From an uncultured Mycoplasmatales bacterium (GTDB lineage Bacteria > Bacillota_I > Bacilli_A > UBA3375), in the NCBI GenBank assembly GCA_937936465.1, contig CALDDH010000007.1, positions 1 through 48,353 of the forward strand: a DNA stretch of 48,353 nucleotides, read 5' to 3'. The first letter of the stretch is position 1, and each line of letters opens with the position of its first letter. The position numbers and the translations under genes are program-made. Below are positions 36,732 to 44,604 of this stretch, in pieces. Below the pieces are notes generated by a model that ran no database searches, was not told the origin of the DNA, and was given only the letters and a program-made list of their open reading frames with translations.

Positions 36732-37730
36732 TTGAAAAAAATTATTATAGTTATAGTTAGTTTGATTTTTATCTATTTATTATATAATTCTCACATTATA
36801 ACCGAGCAATTAAATTACTATTATTTTGATACACCAATTGAAATATCAATTACTGATCAAAAAAAGAATTTAAAGGATATTGATCAGATAGATAGTGATA
36901 TCCAAGCTATCCTGTCACCACTTCATCAAATGTTTGACTATAATAATCCTGATAGTTTGATCAATCAAGTTAATCAAAATAAGACAACACAAATCAATCA
37001 GGACTTTTACAATGTTCTTGCTCCAAGCATTGATGCTTGCAAACAGTCTAATGAATTATATGATCCAACAATTGGTGCAGTAAGCTATATTTGGAAAGAA
37101 GATGACAATATACCTCCTGATACTAGCCTTATTAATAATAATTTACAATATATTGACTGTCAAAAAATCGAGTTAACAAAAGACACAATAACTAAACCAG
37201 AAAATGTACAAATAGATGTCAACTCTGCTGTTAAAGGGTATGCAACTGATCAAATTACAACTTACTTAAGAGATCAAAACTTAGTTAATTCAACAATTAA
37301 TATGGGTGGAAATGTTGCTGTGTTAGATTCACCTGATGATGATTTATATACAGTTGGAATTGAATCTCCAGAAAGAAATAATAATCAACCTGTTGCATCA
37401 CTTACTATTGAAAATAATTCAGTAGTAACAACCGGACCTTATGAACGAGGATATACATACCAAGATACTTATTATCATCACCTATTAAATACAACAACCG
37501 GACAACCTGAAAATAATGACTTAGCAAGCGTGACAATTATTACAGAATCATCTTTAGAAGCGGATATAATTGCTACAACATGCTACCTTGCCGGCCTTAG
37601 TCTTGCACAAACAATAGTTAATGAGCTTGATAATACAGAAGCCATATTTATCACAAATGATAAAGAAATATATTCAACTGATACTTCAATTAATTTAAAT
37701 GTCTTAGATGACAGATATACATTAGTTTAA
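36732..37730 (+). CDS. apbE: FAD:protein FMN transferase ApbE
   Basis: A 332-residue flavin transferase. A TTG start follows AAAGGAGCAG. It has one N-terminal membrane helix (about 3-20) with no lipobox Cys, so it is anchored with the enzyme outside. Family motifs are VNSAVKGYATDQI (flavin/Mg site), INMGGNVAVLD and VVTTGPYERGY, and near the end EADIIATTCYLAG. It attaches FMN through a phosphoester to the Thr of SGAT motifs. The convergent rnf-like operon encodes an RnfG with exactly such a motif, its likely substrate. Confidence 0.93.
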   Translation: MKKIIIVIVSLIFIYLLYNSHIITEQLNYYYFDTPIEISITDQKKNLKDIDQIDSDIQAILSPLHQMFDYNNPDSLINQVNQNKTTQINQDFYNVLAPSIDACKQSNELYDPTIGAVSYIWKEDDNIPPDTSLINNNLQYIDCQKIELTKDTITKPENVQIDVNSAVKGYATDQITTYLRDQNLVNSTINMGGNVAVLDSPDDDLYTVGIESPERNNNQPVASLTIENNSVVTTGPYERGYTYQDTYYHHLLNTTTGQPENNDLASVTIITESSLEADIIATTCYLAGLSLAQTIVNELDNTEAIFITNDKEIYSTDTSINLNVLDDRYTLV

Positions 37731-37741
37731 TAGTACTTGAA

Positions 37742-37777
37742 ATTAAAAAAGACAAATCATTTATTTGATTTGTCTTT
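37742..37777. terminator. terminator between apbE and the rnf-like operon
   Basis: A perfect 12-bp stem (37748-37759 with 37766-37777, 6-base loop). On minus it is followed by six U, directly after the rnfB stop, so it ends the electron-transfer operon. On plus it serves apbE, with a T-rich tract further on. Confidence 0.88.
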
Positions 37778-37789
37778 CAAAATTATTTT

Positions 37790-38083
37790 TTACTCAGGAT
37801 GCAATAGCTCATCTAATTTAACTGCTATTTCTTCTCTTCGCTCTGGTTTACAAGGTTTACAATCTGAGACCTTTTTATTACCAGCTATTAGTTCTCCTGC
37901 TAATGCTTCACAACCAGGAGTACCACATGCACCACAATTAAAGTGTGGTAACATTTCAAAAATTTGTTGGATTCTTACATCTGGAGCAACATATAAGATT
38001 TTGGATGAAATTCCAATTATAACACCTAAAACAATTGCTACTAATCCACATATCATTGTTGCAATAATAATTGATTCAATCAT
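37790..38083 (-). CDS. rnfB: truncated RnfB (membrane helix plus first Fe-S domain only)
   Basis: A 97-residue protein with one N-terminal helix (about 5-25) and the RnfB-specific Fe-S domain: FNCGACGTPGCEALAGE with Cys50, Cys53, Cys58 and later Cys75 (SDCKPC). Normal RnfB proteins (180-330 residues) continue with one or more ferredoxin 2x[4Fe-4S] domains; here a genuine TAA and a terminator follow at once. No frameshifted continuation is seen, because the next 50 bases hold only the terminator. Likely role: electron carrier subunit of a reduced Rnf-like complex, last gene of its operon. The ribosome site is GGAGG. Confidence 0.87.
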   Translation of the reverse strand: MIESIIIATMICGLVAIVLGVIIGISSKILYVAPDVRIQQIFEMLPHFNCGACGTPGCEALAGELIAGNKKVSDCKPCKPERREEIAVKLDELLHPE

Positions 38084-38274
38084 TAGTTTTCCTCCTTTTT
38101 ATCTCCAGGGTGAATTGGACAAGTTGTTTGTTCACAACTTTGACAACTTCCAATAAATCCCTTTATTTCAAAATTCTCAGGTTTCTTTGTTTTTTTATTA
38201 ATAAATATTGTTAGTGTGAAAAAAATAAATAAACTTATTACTAGTAGAATACCTACTATAATTGAACTCATCAT
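38083..38274 (-). CDS. small triple-Cys membrane protein, NqrM-like
   Basis: A 63-residue protein with one N-terminal helix (about 4-26) and a cytoplasmic tail with FIGSCQSCEQTTCPIHPG (Cys44, Cys47, Cys52). It lies between rnfA and rnfB, overlapping rnfB by one base. The layout (N-terminal helix, then a GSC motif and clustered Cys at the end) resembles NqrM (DUF539), the factor that supplies iron to the Cys centre shared by NqrD and NqrE. RnfE and RnfA are homologues of those, so a maturation role fits. The resemblance is by eye only; a novel Fe-S or metal subunit is the alternative. Confidence 0.55.
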   Translation of the reverse strand: MMSSIIVGILLVISLFIFFTLTIFINKKTKKPENFEIKGFIGSCQSCEQTTCPIHPGDKKEEN

Positions 38275-38284
38275 TCCTCCATTT

Positions 38285-38857
38285 TCAAATAAACCCTGTC
38301 ATAATAAGTGACATAATTCCTGCCGTAATTAATGCAATTGGAACTCCACGTAAAGCACGAGGCAATTGAGCTTTGTCTAAATGATCTCTAATATATGCAA
38401 ATATATAAATAATAAAAGTATATCCAAATGCTGTTGCCATACTGAAAACAAGCATGTGTGAGAAATCATATCCATTATCAATGTTTAATAGAGCAACACC
38501 TAAAACAGCACAGTTAGTTGTAATCAAAGGCAGATAAATACCTAATGATTTATATAAAATTGGTGATACTTTCTTAATAAACATCTCAACTATTTGAACT
38601 AAAGCTGAAACAATTAAAATAAAGACGATTGTTCTTAAATACGTTAAATCGTAAGGTACTAAAACAAGGTTATACACTAACCATGTTACCACAGATGATA
38701 CTGTTATGACAAATAAAACGCTTAATCCCATTCCAAGTGCCGACTCTTCTTTGTTACTTACTCCAAAGAATGAACAAAGCCCTAAAAACTGTGTTAATAT
38801 AATATTTTGAACTAAGAAAGCATTAATAGCAAAAGCAATTAGTGTTGTATTATCCAT
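38285..38857 (-). CDS. rnfA: RnfA/NqrE family membrane subunit
   Basis: A 190-residue protein with six membrane helices. The Cys ligands of the intramembrane Fe centre are present at LGLCSFFGVS (Cys28) and TTNCAVLG (Cys116). RnfA pairs with RnfE in inverted topology and carries electrons across the membrane in the Rnf and Nqr ion pumps. The length is normal. It abuts rnfE with a one-base overlap. Confidence 0.94.
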   Translation of the reverse strand: MDNTTLIAFAINAFLVQNIILTQFLGLCSFFGVSNKEESALGMGLSVLFVITVSSVVTWLVYNLVLVPYDLTYLRTIVFILIVSALVQIVEMFIKKVSPILYKSLGIYLPLITTNCAVLGVALLNIDNGYDFSHMLVFSMATAFGYTFIIYIFAYIRDHLDKAQLPRALRGVPIALITAGIMSLIMTGFI

Positions 38858-39510
38858 TATGCTCTCCTCTTCTTAGCTTTTTTAGCTTGTTTCATTCTTA
38901 AATCACTGATAATCCATGCAAGGATCCCGAACGCTAAAAATGCACCTGTACTTTGAACAAATAATTCCATACTATTCTCTGAGCTAAATATTTGAATATT
39001 AAGCATTGCAATTCCACCAGTTCCCAAAATCTCACGAAATGTAGCTAGTAGGATTAAACTAAGTGAAAATGCAATTCCAACTGTAATACCATCAAATAAA
39101 GAATCCTTTACTTTGTTTTGTGAAGCAAAGCTTTCAGCTCTTCCTAAAATAATACAGTTAACAACTATAAGTGGTAGAAATATTCCAAGACTTGTATATA
39201 AATTTGGCATATATGTTTCCATTACCATTTCTAATACTGTTACAAGTGTTGCAATGATCGTAATGTATACTGGAATTCTAATTTCATCTGGAACCCACCT
39301 ACTAATACTTGATACTAAAACGTTAGACATTGCTAAAACAAATATAACACTAATTCCCATTCCAATTGCATTAGCTACATTGTTTGTAACTCCAAGTGTT
39401 GGACATAGTGCTAAAAACGTTACAAAAGTTGGATTTTCATCTATAACCGCTGTCTTAAGCATTTTATTAAATTTTCTTTTATCTCTTTTAAGTGTTCTTT
39501 TAAAACCCAT
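38857..39510 (-). CDS. rnfE: RnfE/NqrD family membrane subunit
   Basis: A 217-residue protein with six membrane helices and an N-terminal basic stretch. The Fe-ligand Cys are at ALCPTLGVTN (Cys36) and VVNCIILGRAES (Cys119), as in RnfE/NqrD. It forms the pseudo-symmetric partner of RnfA. The C-terminus is basic (KKAKKRRA). One-base overlaps with rnfG and rnfA place it inside the operon. Confidence 0.94.
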   Translation of the reverse strand: MGFKRTLKRDKRKFNKMLKTAVIDENPTFVTFLALCPTLGVTNNVANAIGMGISVIFVLAMSNVLVSSISRWVPDEIRIPVYITIIATLVTVLEMVMETYMPNLYTSLGIFLPLIVVNCIILGRAESFASQNKVKDSLFDGITVGIAFSLSLILLATFREILGTGGIAMLNIQIFSSENSMELFVQSTGAFLAFGILAWIISDLRMKQAKKAKKRRA

Positions 39511-40058
39511 TATGCCTCCCTGTAATTTTCATTAAAATCAAGTGCTGATGCTTCGACACTTTTCTTGACAGCTGTTGAACTATATGTTGCTCCTGATACT
39601 AAATCAATATTCACTTCATCGGTACCTTTAGAAACAAATTGACTCATAAAAGGATCTTTAGTTACAACATCTCCAATTCCTGGTGTCTCTCCAAAGTTAA
39701 TATATTCAATTCCATCTATAACCCCTGGATTTGATATGCCAATTACAGAAACAACTTCTCCATTTTTACCAATATATGATGTCTTATATGCATACGCTAA
39801 ATCATCATTACTTAAAGTAACTTCATAAACTTCTTTAATCGGCTCATCATCTGCAAGCTCACGATCTAATTTATTTACAGCTTGATTATCTGGGTATATA
39901 ATATCTATACTATTGGATACTGCTGCTATTTCTCTTTCTTGTAAAATTGGCGTTGTAATTTCAAAAACAACTGTAACAATTGTGACACATATAACTACAA
40001 TTAAAAATAATAAACTACTAAATTTAAAAATATTCTTAAACATTCTCAGACACCTCAC
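39510..40058 (-). CDS. rnfG: RnfG, covalent FMN-binding subunit
   Basis: A 182-residue protein with one N-terminal helix (about 12-33) and an extracellular FMN_bind domain. It has ETPGIGDVV and the flavinylation motif VSGATYSS, with the acceptor Thr at position 158. ApbE (encoded convergently) would attach FMN there. The length is slightly short for RnfG. The start overlaps rnfD by 23 bases. Confidence 0.93.
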   Translation of the reverse strand: MRCLRMFKNIFKFSSLLFLIVVICVTIVTVVFEITTPILQEREIAAVSNSIDIIYPDNQAVNKLDRELADDEPIKEVYEVTLSNDDLAYAYKTSYIGKNGEVVSVIGISNPGVIDGIEYINFGETPGIGDVVTKDPFMSQFVSKGTDEVNIDLVSGATYSSTAVKKSVEASALDFNENYREA

Positions 40059-41145
40059 TTGATTCAGATTCTAAGATAAGCGTGTATTGATGTTGAATAA
40101 AGTAACTACTTCCTAAAATAAAGATAATTAAAATTGAGATAGAAATTATTTTTCCTTTATTCCAAACATCTGTTGATTTTTTATTAATTATTGGTGTTAA
40201 CATGTTTGCAAATAATATTGCAAATAATATTCCAACGATTGATGTTGATAAAATGCGTATAAACATTGTAACTACAGCAATCAAGACTCCATATATTACT
40301 TTACCATAATTACCTCTTGGCGACGTAACCGGATCAACTGCTAAAAAGAAGATTGCAAATACTGTTGCTCCTAAAGTCATGTTATATACAACATATGTAA
40401 AACTTGCCCCTTGAAAATTACTCATAATTAATGATATTACCATAATTGTAATCATAGTTGTTAACGGAATAATGTATGAACAATACTTTTTAACTAACAG
40501 ATAAATTCCAAGTGGTAATAAAATAATTATTGGAATTGCCCCAAGCATATTTGTCACATCATTTGTAAATAAGACATTTACTGATCCAGATACATCAAAA
40601 TCCTTTAATAAATAAGCATTTGATAAAGTATCTTCTGGTACATTAAAAGCAGATGTTAAGATGTAATCAATTAAATTACTTGCAAGTAATGTTGAAGTCA
40701 TATATACTGGCCAAGCGGCTGCCATAAAAATACGACCAACAATAGCTGCATTAAATATATTGAAAGTTAATCCACCAAATGCATTTCTAACAATAAAAAC
40801 ACTAAAGAAAACAGTAATAATAACACCAAAAATCGGTACACCAATTGGTGATAAAAGAGCAATTAATAAACCGGTTATTTCAGGTCTTGTTTCACTGATT
40901 GCAATTTTTGCACTTGCTCGATCTGCATTTTTTTGATGTGAAAAGAAAAGAATTTCTGCTTCACGTGAACTAATTACTGCCGTGATCATAATTAATAATG
41001 CTTTAATAAAGAATGCCATCGAAATTGTTAAGTTTATAAATAATGATACAATACAAATTAATAATAATATATACCAAAATACCTTCATAGCTTGATCATA
41101 ATTTGGATTTGTCTTTGTAAAATCTTTATTTCTTCTTATAGTCAT
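40036..41145 (-). CDS. rnfD: RnfD/NqrB-like subunit without the SGAT flavin site
   Basis: A 369-residue protein with about ten membrane helices. RnfD signatures are visible: GGLTFNIFNAAIVGRIF, and LAVDPVTSPRGNYGKVIYG. Where the family carries the FMN-attachment motif (SGATP), this protein reads DVSGSVNVLF (Ser186-Gly-Ser-Val189), so the acceptor Thr is missing. The GEtS block that normally follows is also changed. It is the first rnf gene here, with a strong ribosome site (GGAGGTAG), four bases after cydB. RnfC, which usually precedes RnfD, is absent. Confidence 0.9.
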   Translation of the reverse strand: MTIRRNKDFTKTNPNYDQAMKVFWYILLLICIVSLFINLTISMAFFIKALLIMITAVISSREAEILFFSHQKNADRASAKIAISETRPEITGLLIALLSPIGVPIFGVIITVFFSVFIVRNAFGGLTFNIFNAAIVGRIFMAAAWPVYMTSTLLASNLIDYILTSAFNVPEDTLSNAYLLKDFDVSGSVNVLFTNDVTNMLGAIPIIILLPLGIYLLVKKYCSYIIPLTTMITIMVISLIMSNFQGASFTYVVYNMTLGATVFAIFFLAVDPVTSPRGNYGKVIYGVLIAVVTMFIRILSTSIVGILFAILFANMLTPIINKKSTDVWNKGKIISISILIIFILGSSYFIQHQYTLILESESSEVSENV

Positions 41146-41149
41146 ATTT

Positions 41150-42163
41150 CTACCTCCAAAACTTTATGTATTTATATGTTTGATATGTTAAAACAATTGG
41201 TAAAAAAATTAAAATTACAATAAATAAAAATAATAATGTTTTTTCACCTGATGATGCTTCATTAATTAAGATTCCATTACTTACGCTTTCTGTACTACGA
41301 ATGATATATGGAAACATTGCTGTGTAACCTGTGAAAATAAATGAAAATACACCTATAATAAATGAAATAAATGAAAGCAAATTCTTTTCCAACCAAATAA
41401 ACATAGAACCAAATAAATAACCTAATATCATTAATAGAGGTAATATATAATAAATATAATTATTTTGATATAAACCATTAGGTAAATTAAAAATTTCATA
41501 TGTATTATTAAAAGATAAAATAATAACAACACTTAATAATATTGTAAATAAACTTGTTATTTTTGCAACTTTTTTAATTTCAGTAAAGCTATCGGTTGTA
41601 TATAGATTTAAAAATAAATATCCAAATATAACTCCACTACATAAGAAAAATAACAAACCAATAAATGCTAAGGAATTAAATATAAATAGGAAAGAACCAA
41701 AAGTGTCATTCATATGACCATCAACTATTGGTAATCCAATAAAATAATTAATAAAATATATACCTAATACACTTAGAAGTAAAACACTACCTATTGACCA
41801 CATCCACTTCATAATATTTTGAATTTTAATATTATCAGTTTTATAAATTAATTCAATTGCTGTACCTCTTAAAATAATTGCAGTTAAAAGTAAATAAAAT
41901 GGAATATATAATGATGATAATAATGTCCCATATGCTAGTGGAAAGGCCGCAAACAATCCACCAATAGCTAAAATAATCCAAACTTCTATTCCATCCCAGT
42001 GTGTTCCTACAGCTTTATTAATTAATTGATGTTTTTCTTTATTCTTTAAATATTTAAGTGATAAAATTCCGGCCCCAGTTACAAATAACTCTTGACATAA
42101 ATAAATCGCCCATACTAATGCCAAAAGAAAAAACCAAATATTACTTAAAAGTTCATATGACAT
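41150..42163 (-). CDS. cydB: cytochrome bd oxidase subunit II
   Basis: A 337-residue protein with eight or nine membrane helices. CydB blocks are THWDGIEVWIILAIGG and FAAFPLAYG, and LRGTAIELIYK. Several usual residues differ: the GFDxG loop reads LFVTGAG, WDGNE is WDGIE, and the Arg after RG-x-A-x-E is replaced. It forms the heterodimer with CydA and completes the quinol oxidase. Stop-start overlap with cydA and a four-base gap to rnfD place both in the same transcript. cydDC, the usual assembly transporter, is not nearby. Confidence 0.9.
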   Translation of the reverse strand: MSYELLSNIWFFLLALVWAIYLCQELFVTGAGILSLKYLKNKEKHQLINKAVGTHWDGIEVWIILAIGGLFAAFPLAYGTLLSSLYIPFYLLLTAIILRGTAIELIYKTDNIKIQNIMKWMWSIGSVLLLSVLGIYFINYFIGLPIVDGHMNDTFGSFLFIFNSLAFIGLLFFLCSGVIFGYLFLNLYTTDSFTEIKKVAKITSLFTILLSVVIILSFNNTYEIFNLPNGLYQNNYIYYILPLLMILGYLFGSMFIWLEKNLLSFISFIIGVFSFIFTGYTAMFPYIIRSTESVSNGILINEASSGEKTLLFLFIVILIFLPIVLTYQTYKYIKFWR

Positions 42164-43371
42164 TATTTATCCTCCATTTTTTTTATATACTTATATTTAT
42201 AGTCAATTGTTGTCATATCTTTATCAACTTGTAATTTTCCAAAATAAATTGATATTATAAATAGTATTGCATACAATATTCCTACCAATATCAATGAAAA
42301 AACTACTTGAGATGTTGGAAATTGACTAACTCCATCTGATGTTTTCATCAGACCATACACTATCCATGGTTGTCGTCCAAGTTCAGCAACATACCAACCT
42401 GCAACAGATGCAATATATGGTAAAATAAATATCCATAAGTAAATTTTTTGTAAAGTTCTACTCTCCATGTAACGATTGAAAAATATTATTGTATATAAAC
42501 TAAGTAATATAAATAATGTTCCTAACCCAACCATTATAAAAAATGCAATACGTACAGCCATCCCAAGATCACTACCCTCAAGTACACCAGTTGATATAGC
42601 ATCTGTTTTTGTTGGCTGTACTTGTGCTACATAACCATAGTATAAGTTACCAACTATTGGCATTAACAAACTAAATACTAATGCAACTTTTGCTGCAATT
42701 TTCGTTAAAGTTTTAAACATAATTCTTTCTTCATCATTAGTGCTTTTTTTCAATAATTTATAAGCAGAAATTGATAAAGTGAAAAAAGCCCCAACTAAAT
42801 AAGCAGATGTTACAGTATGTAGTAACATAAAAAACATATATGGATTGAAAATTACTTCCCAAAAATTATCAAGTAGCAGTCTAGTACCATCATCTGCAAG
42901 AACATATCCAACAGGATGCTGCATAAAAGAATTTGCTGTAATAATCCATAATGCAGATAGACTCGTTCCAATTGTAATTAAAGAAATTGTTACTAATCTA
43001 AATTTAGGACTAATATCATATCGCCTGAAAAAATAGATACCTGCAAAAGTTGATTCTAAAAAGAAAGCTAATAATGCCTCAAGTGCTAAAGGTGCCCCAA
43101 ATACACTACCTATATAATTTGAAAATTCAGACCAATTTGCTCCAATCTGAACAGTAAGTGTTATCCCCGTAACTATACCAATTGCATAACTAACTAAAAA
43201 TATATTACCTAAATAATCTGTAATTTTACGATATTTATCATCTTTTGTTCTATAGTGTAAAATTTCAGTAATTAACATCATCAAAATTAAACCAATTGAT
43301 AATGGTACAAATATATAATGAAAAGTAATTGTAAATGCAAATTGTATTCTACTAAGTATTTCTAAAGTCAT
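42163..43371 (-). CDS. cydA: cytochrome bd oxidase subunit I
   Basis: A 402-residue quinol oxidase subunit, short for CydA (usually 440-520). Haem-site residues are visible: His18 (ITFHYIFVPLS), Glu98 and Glu106 (LALEALLAFFLEST), His185 (FMLLHTVTSAYL), Met280 (FFIMVGLG) and the quinol-site motif GWYVAELGRQPW. The Q-loop is atypical: QPTK is followed by TDAIS, lacking the Met after QP and the Glu five residues past Lys; the Arg normally two residues before the Met ligand is Phe. It reduces O2 to water with quinol at high affinity. It starts the cydAB-rnf part after a 56-base gap with a palindrome. Confidence 0.93.
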   Translation of the reverse strand: MTLEILSRIQFAFTITFHYIFVPLSIGLILMMLITEILHYRTKDDKYRKITDYLGNIFLVSYAIGIVTGITLTVQIGANWSEFSNYIGSVFGAPLALEALLAFFLESTFAGIYFFRRYDISPKFRLVTISLITIGTSLSALWIITANSFMQHPVGYVLADDGTRLLLDNFWEVIFNPYMFFMLLHTVTSAYLVGAFFTLSISAYKLLKKSTNDEERIMFKTLTKIAAKVALVFSLLMPIVGNLYYGYVAQVQPTKTDAISTGVLEGSDLGMAVRIAFFIMVGLGTLFILLSLYTIIFFNRYMESRTLQKIYLWIFILPYIASVAGWYVAELGRQPWIVYGLMKTSDGVSQFPTSQVVFSLILVGILYAILFIISIYFGKLQVDKDMTTIDYKYKYIKKMEDK

Positions 43372-43390
43372 TTTTCTCCTATATAATTTT

Positions 43391-43402
43391 TGTTTTAAAA
43401 CA
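43391..43402. promoter_or_regulatory. 12-bp palindrome TGTTTTAAAACA upstream of cydA
   Basis: A perfect palindrome lies 20 bases before the cydA ATG, between the ribosome site and the upstream gene. It could be an operator for a redox regulator, or an internal promoter element; it does not match the known Rex or FNR sites fully. Confidence 0.35.
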
Positions 43403-43427
43403 TTTCTTACCCAATACTAATATTTTA

Positions 43428-44048
43428 CTACAAAAAAGAGAAAAAATATAGTATTATTACAAATAAATAGATAATTTCTATGACATTAATAATTTCTATT
43501 CTATCTTTTTTTTTTTTTAAAAGATAATTTATTTCTAAGAATTCATAAATATAATCATTTTTTAATTTAAGTAAGAGTTTTAATAGATTTTTTATTTCAC
43601 TCATTTTTTTTGAATAAATTGAAAAATAATATTTAATGAAACTTTTAATGCTTGTAATTAAAGTTGATAAAATCATTAATTTTTCATATCTAGACTCACT
43701 TGAAAAGGAAATAGCTAATATTAAATCATCCCTTTGATATTTACTTGTAATGATAAGTGAATTAATAACTACAATGAAATATTTTAAAAGATAAAACAAT
43801 GATATATTTAAAGCAACTTGAAGATCTTGCTCAACAAATAGCTTTAAAATAAATGTTGAGATAAATAAACCTATAGCAACCGGCAATACAAAAATAAAAT
43901 ATTTAAACTTATATTTATTTATTATTATTTTAATAATTGTTAATACTATTAATAATTTAATTAGTAATGGGTTTCCAATTATAATAATTAAGAAAATAAT
44001 TATTAAATTAATAAATGATAAGTAGATATTTCTATTCATAATTCTCAC
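43428..44048 (-). CDS. EcfT-like polytopic membrane protein (divergent)
   Basis: A 206-residue membrane protein with about five helices (around 8-25, 28-44, 50-70, 82-100, 187-205) and a long cytoplasmic helical stretch (about 105-180). The layout resembles the EcfT/CbiQ transmembrane subunit of energy-coupling-factor transporters, but the Ala-Arg-Gly coupling motifs are not found. It overlaps the upstream degenerate EcfA-like gene by 17 bases. A run of 13 A (coding strand) near codon 178 encodes Lys residues and could slip. Identification as EcfT-like is tentative. Confidence 0.5.
   Translation of the reverse strand: MRIMNRNIYLSFINLIIIFLIIIIGNPLLIKLLIVLTIIKIIINKYKFKYFIFVLPVAIGLFISTFILKLFVEQDLQVALNISLFYLLKYFIVVINSLIITSKYQRDDLILAISFSSESRYEKLMILSTLITSIKSFIKYYFSIYSKKMSEIKNLLKLLLKLKNDYIYEFLEINYLLKKKKDRIEIINVIEIIYLFVIILYFFSFL
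43506..43518. repeat. 13-base homopolymer in a coding region
   Basis: Thirteen T on plus (A on the coding strand) within the EcfT-like gene. Replication or transcription slippage here would shift the frame and remove the last membrane helix. Confidence 0.9.
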
Positions 44049-44604
44049 TTACAATAATCTGATTTTTATATTTACTCAGTTCAATTATTTGGTCATTAGT
44101 TAAGATTTCTAAAACATCTAGCAGATAAACTTTCTTTACCTTAATAATCTCAATTAACTCGGTAAATCCTAATGCTAAAAATTTATATTTATCAATTAGA
44201 TAATAATCTGCTTTTAAATTCAATTCAGCTTTTGAAAAACCTAACTGTGCAATTTTCAAACTACTCATACCAACTATGATTTTTAGGCACTGATAATCTT
44301 CTTCTCGCATTTTTCTATTTGCCCCATCAATTATAATAACTTTTTTAGATTTATCAATAAGATCATTACCGAAAAAATTATTATAAATGGAAATGTATTT
44401 AATTTCAGATAAAAAAGATTCATAATTATGATCATCTAAAATCAAATTACCGATCCTAATCTGACCTTGGTAATCATTTTGCAAAGTTAAAAGATGTGGT
44501 TTAATTAATTCAAATATTTCCTTATCGATATAAGCATCTTGCTTAATATTAATATCCAAGCAAATACTAGATATATATTTATTAAAATTTAAGCTCATCT
44601 TCAC
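44032..44604 (-). CDS. degenerate EcfA-like (ABC ATPase-derived) protein
   Basis: A 190-residue soluble protein. Its pattern follows a shortened ABC ATPase: an initial strand pair, then QGQIRIGNLIL (the G-x-I-x-I-x-G element after Walker A), KKVIIIDGANRK in a Walker-B-like place, and ADYYLIDKYKFLALG, which matches the end of EcfA proteins (AD-x-I-x-V-x-x-G-x-I-x-x-x-G). The Walker A glycine/lysine loop, the LSGGQ signature and the H-loop His are missing, so it cannot be an active ATPase of that type. It is encoded between the Gx transporter and the EcfT-like gene, overlapping both. The assignment is by eye and uncertain. Confidence 0.5.
   Translation of the reverse strand: MKMSLNFNKYISSICLDINIKQDAYIDKEIFELIKPHLLTLQNDYQGQIRIGNLILDDHNYESFLSEIKYISIYNNFFGNDLIDKSKKVIIIDGANRKMREEDYQCLKIIVGMSSLKIAQLGFSKAELNLKADYYLIDKYKFLALGFTELIEIIKVKKVYLLDVLEILTNDQIIELSKYKNQIIVSENYE

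Noticed and set aside
37737-38156. 139-codon open frame on plus opposite rnfB
   Set aside because: It begins in the terminator and runs antisense to rnfB and the small Cys protein, which have clear motifs.
39113-39535. 140-codon open frame on plus opposite rnfE
   Set aside because: Antisense to a well-conserved gene, no ribosome site.
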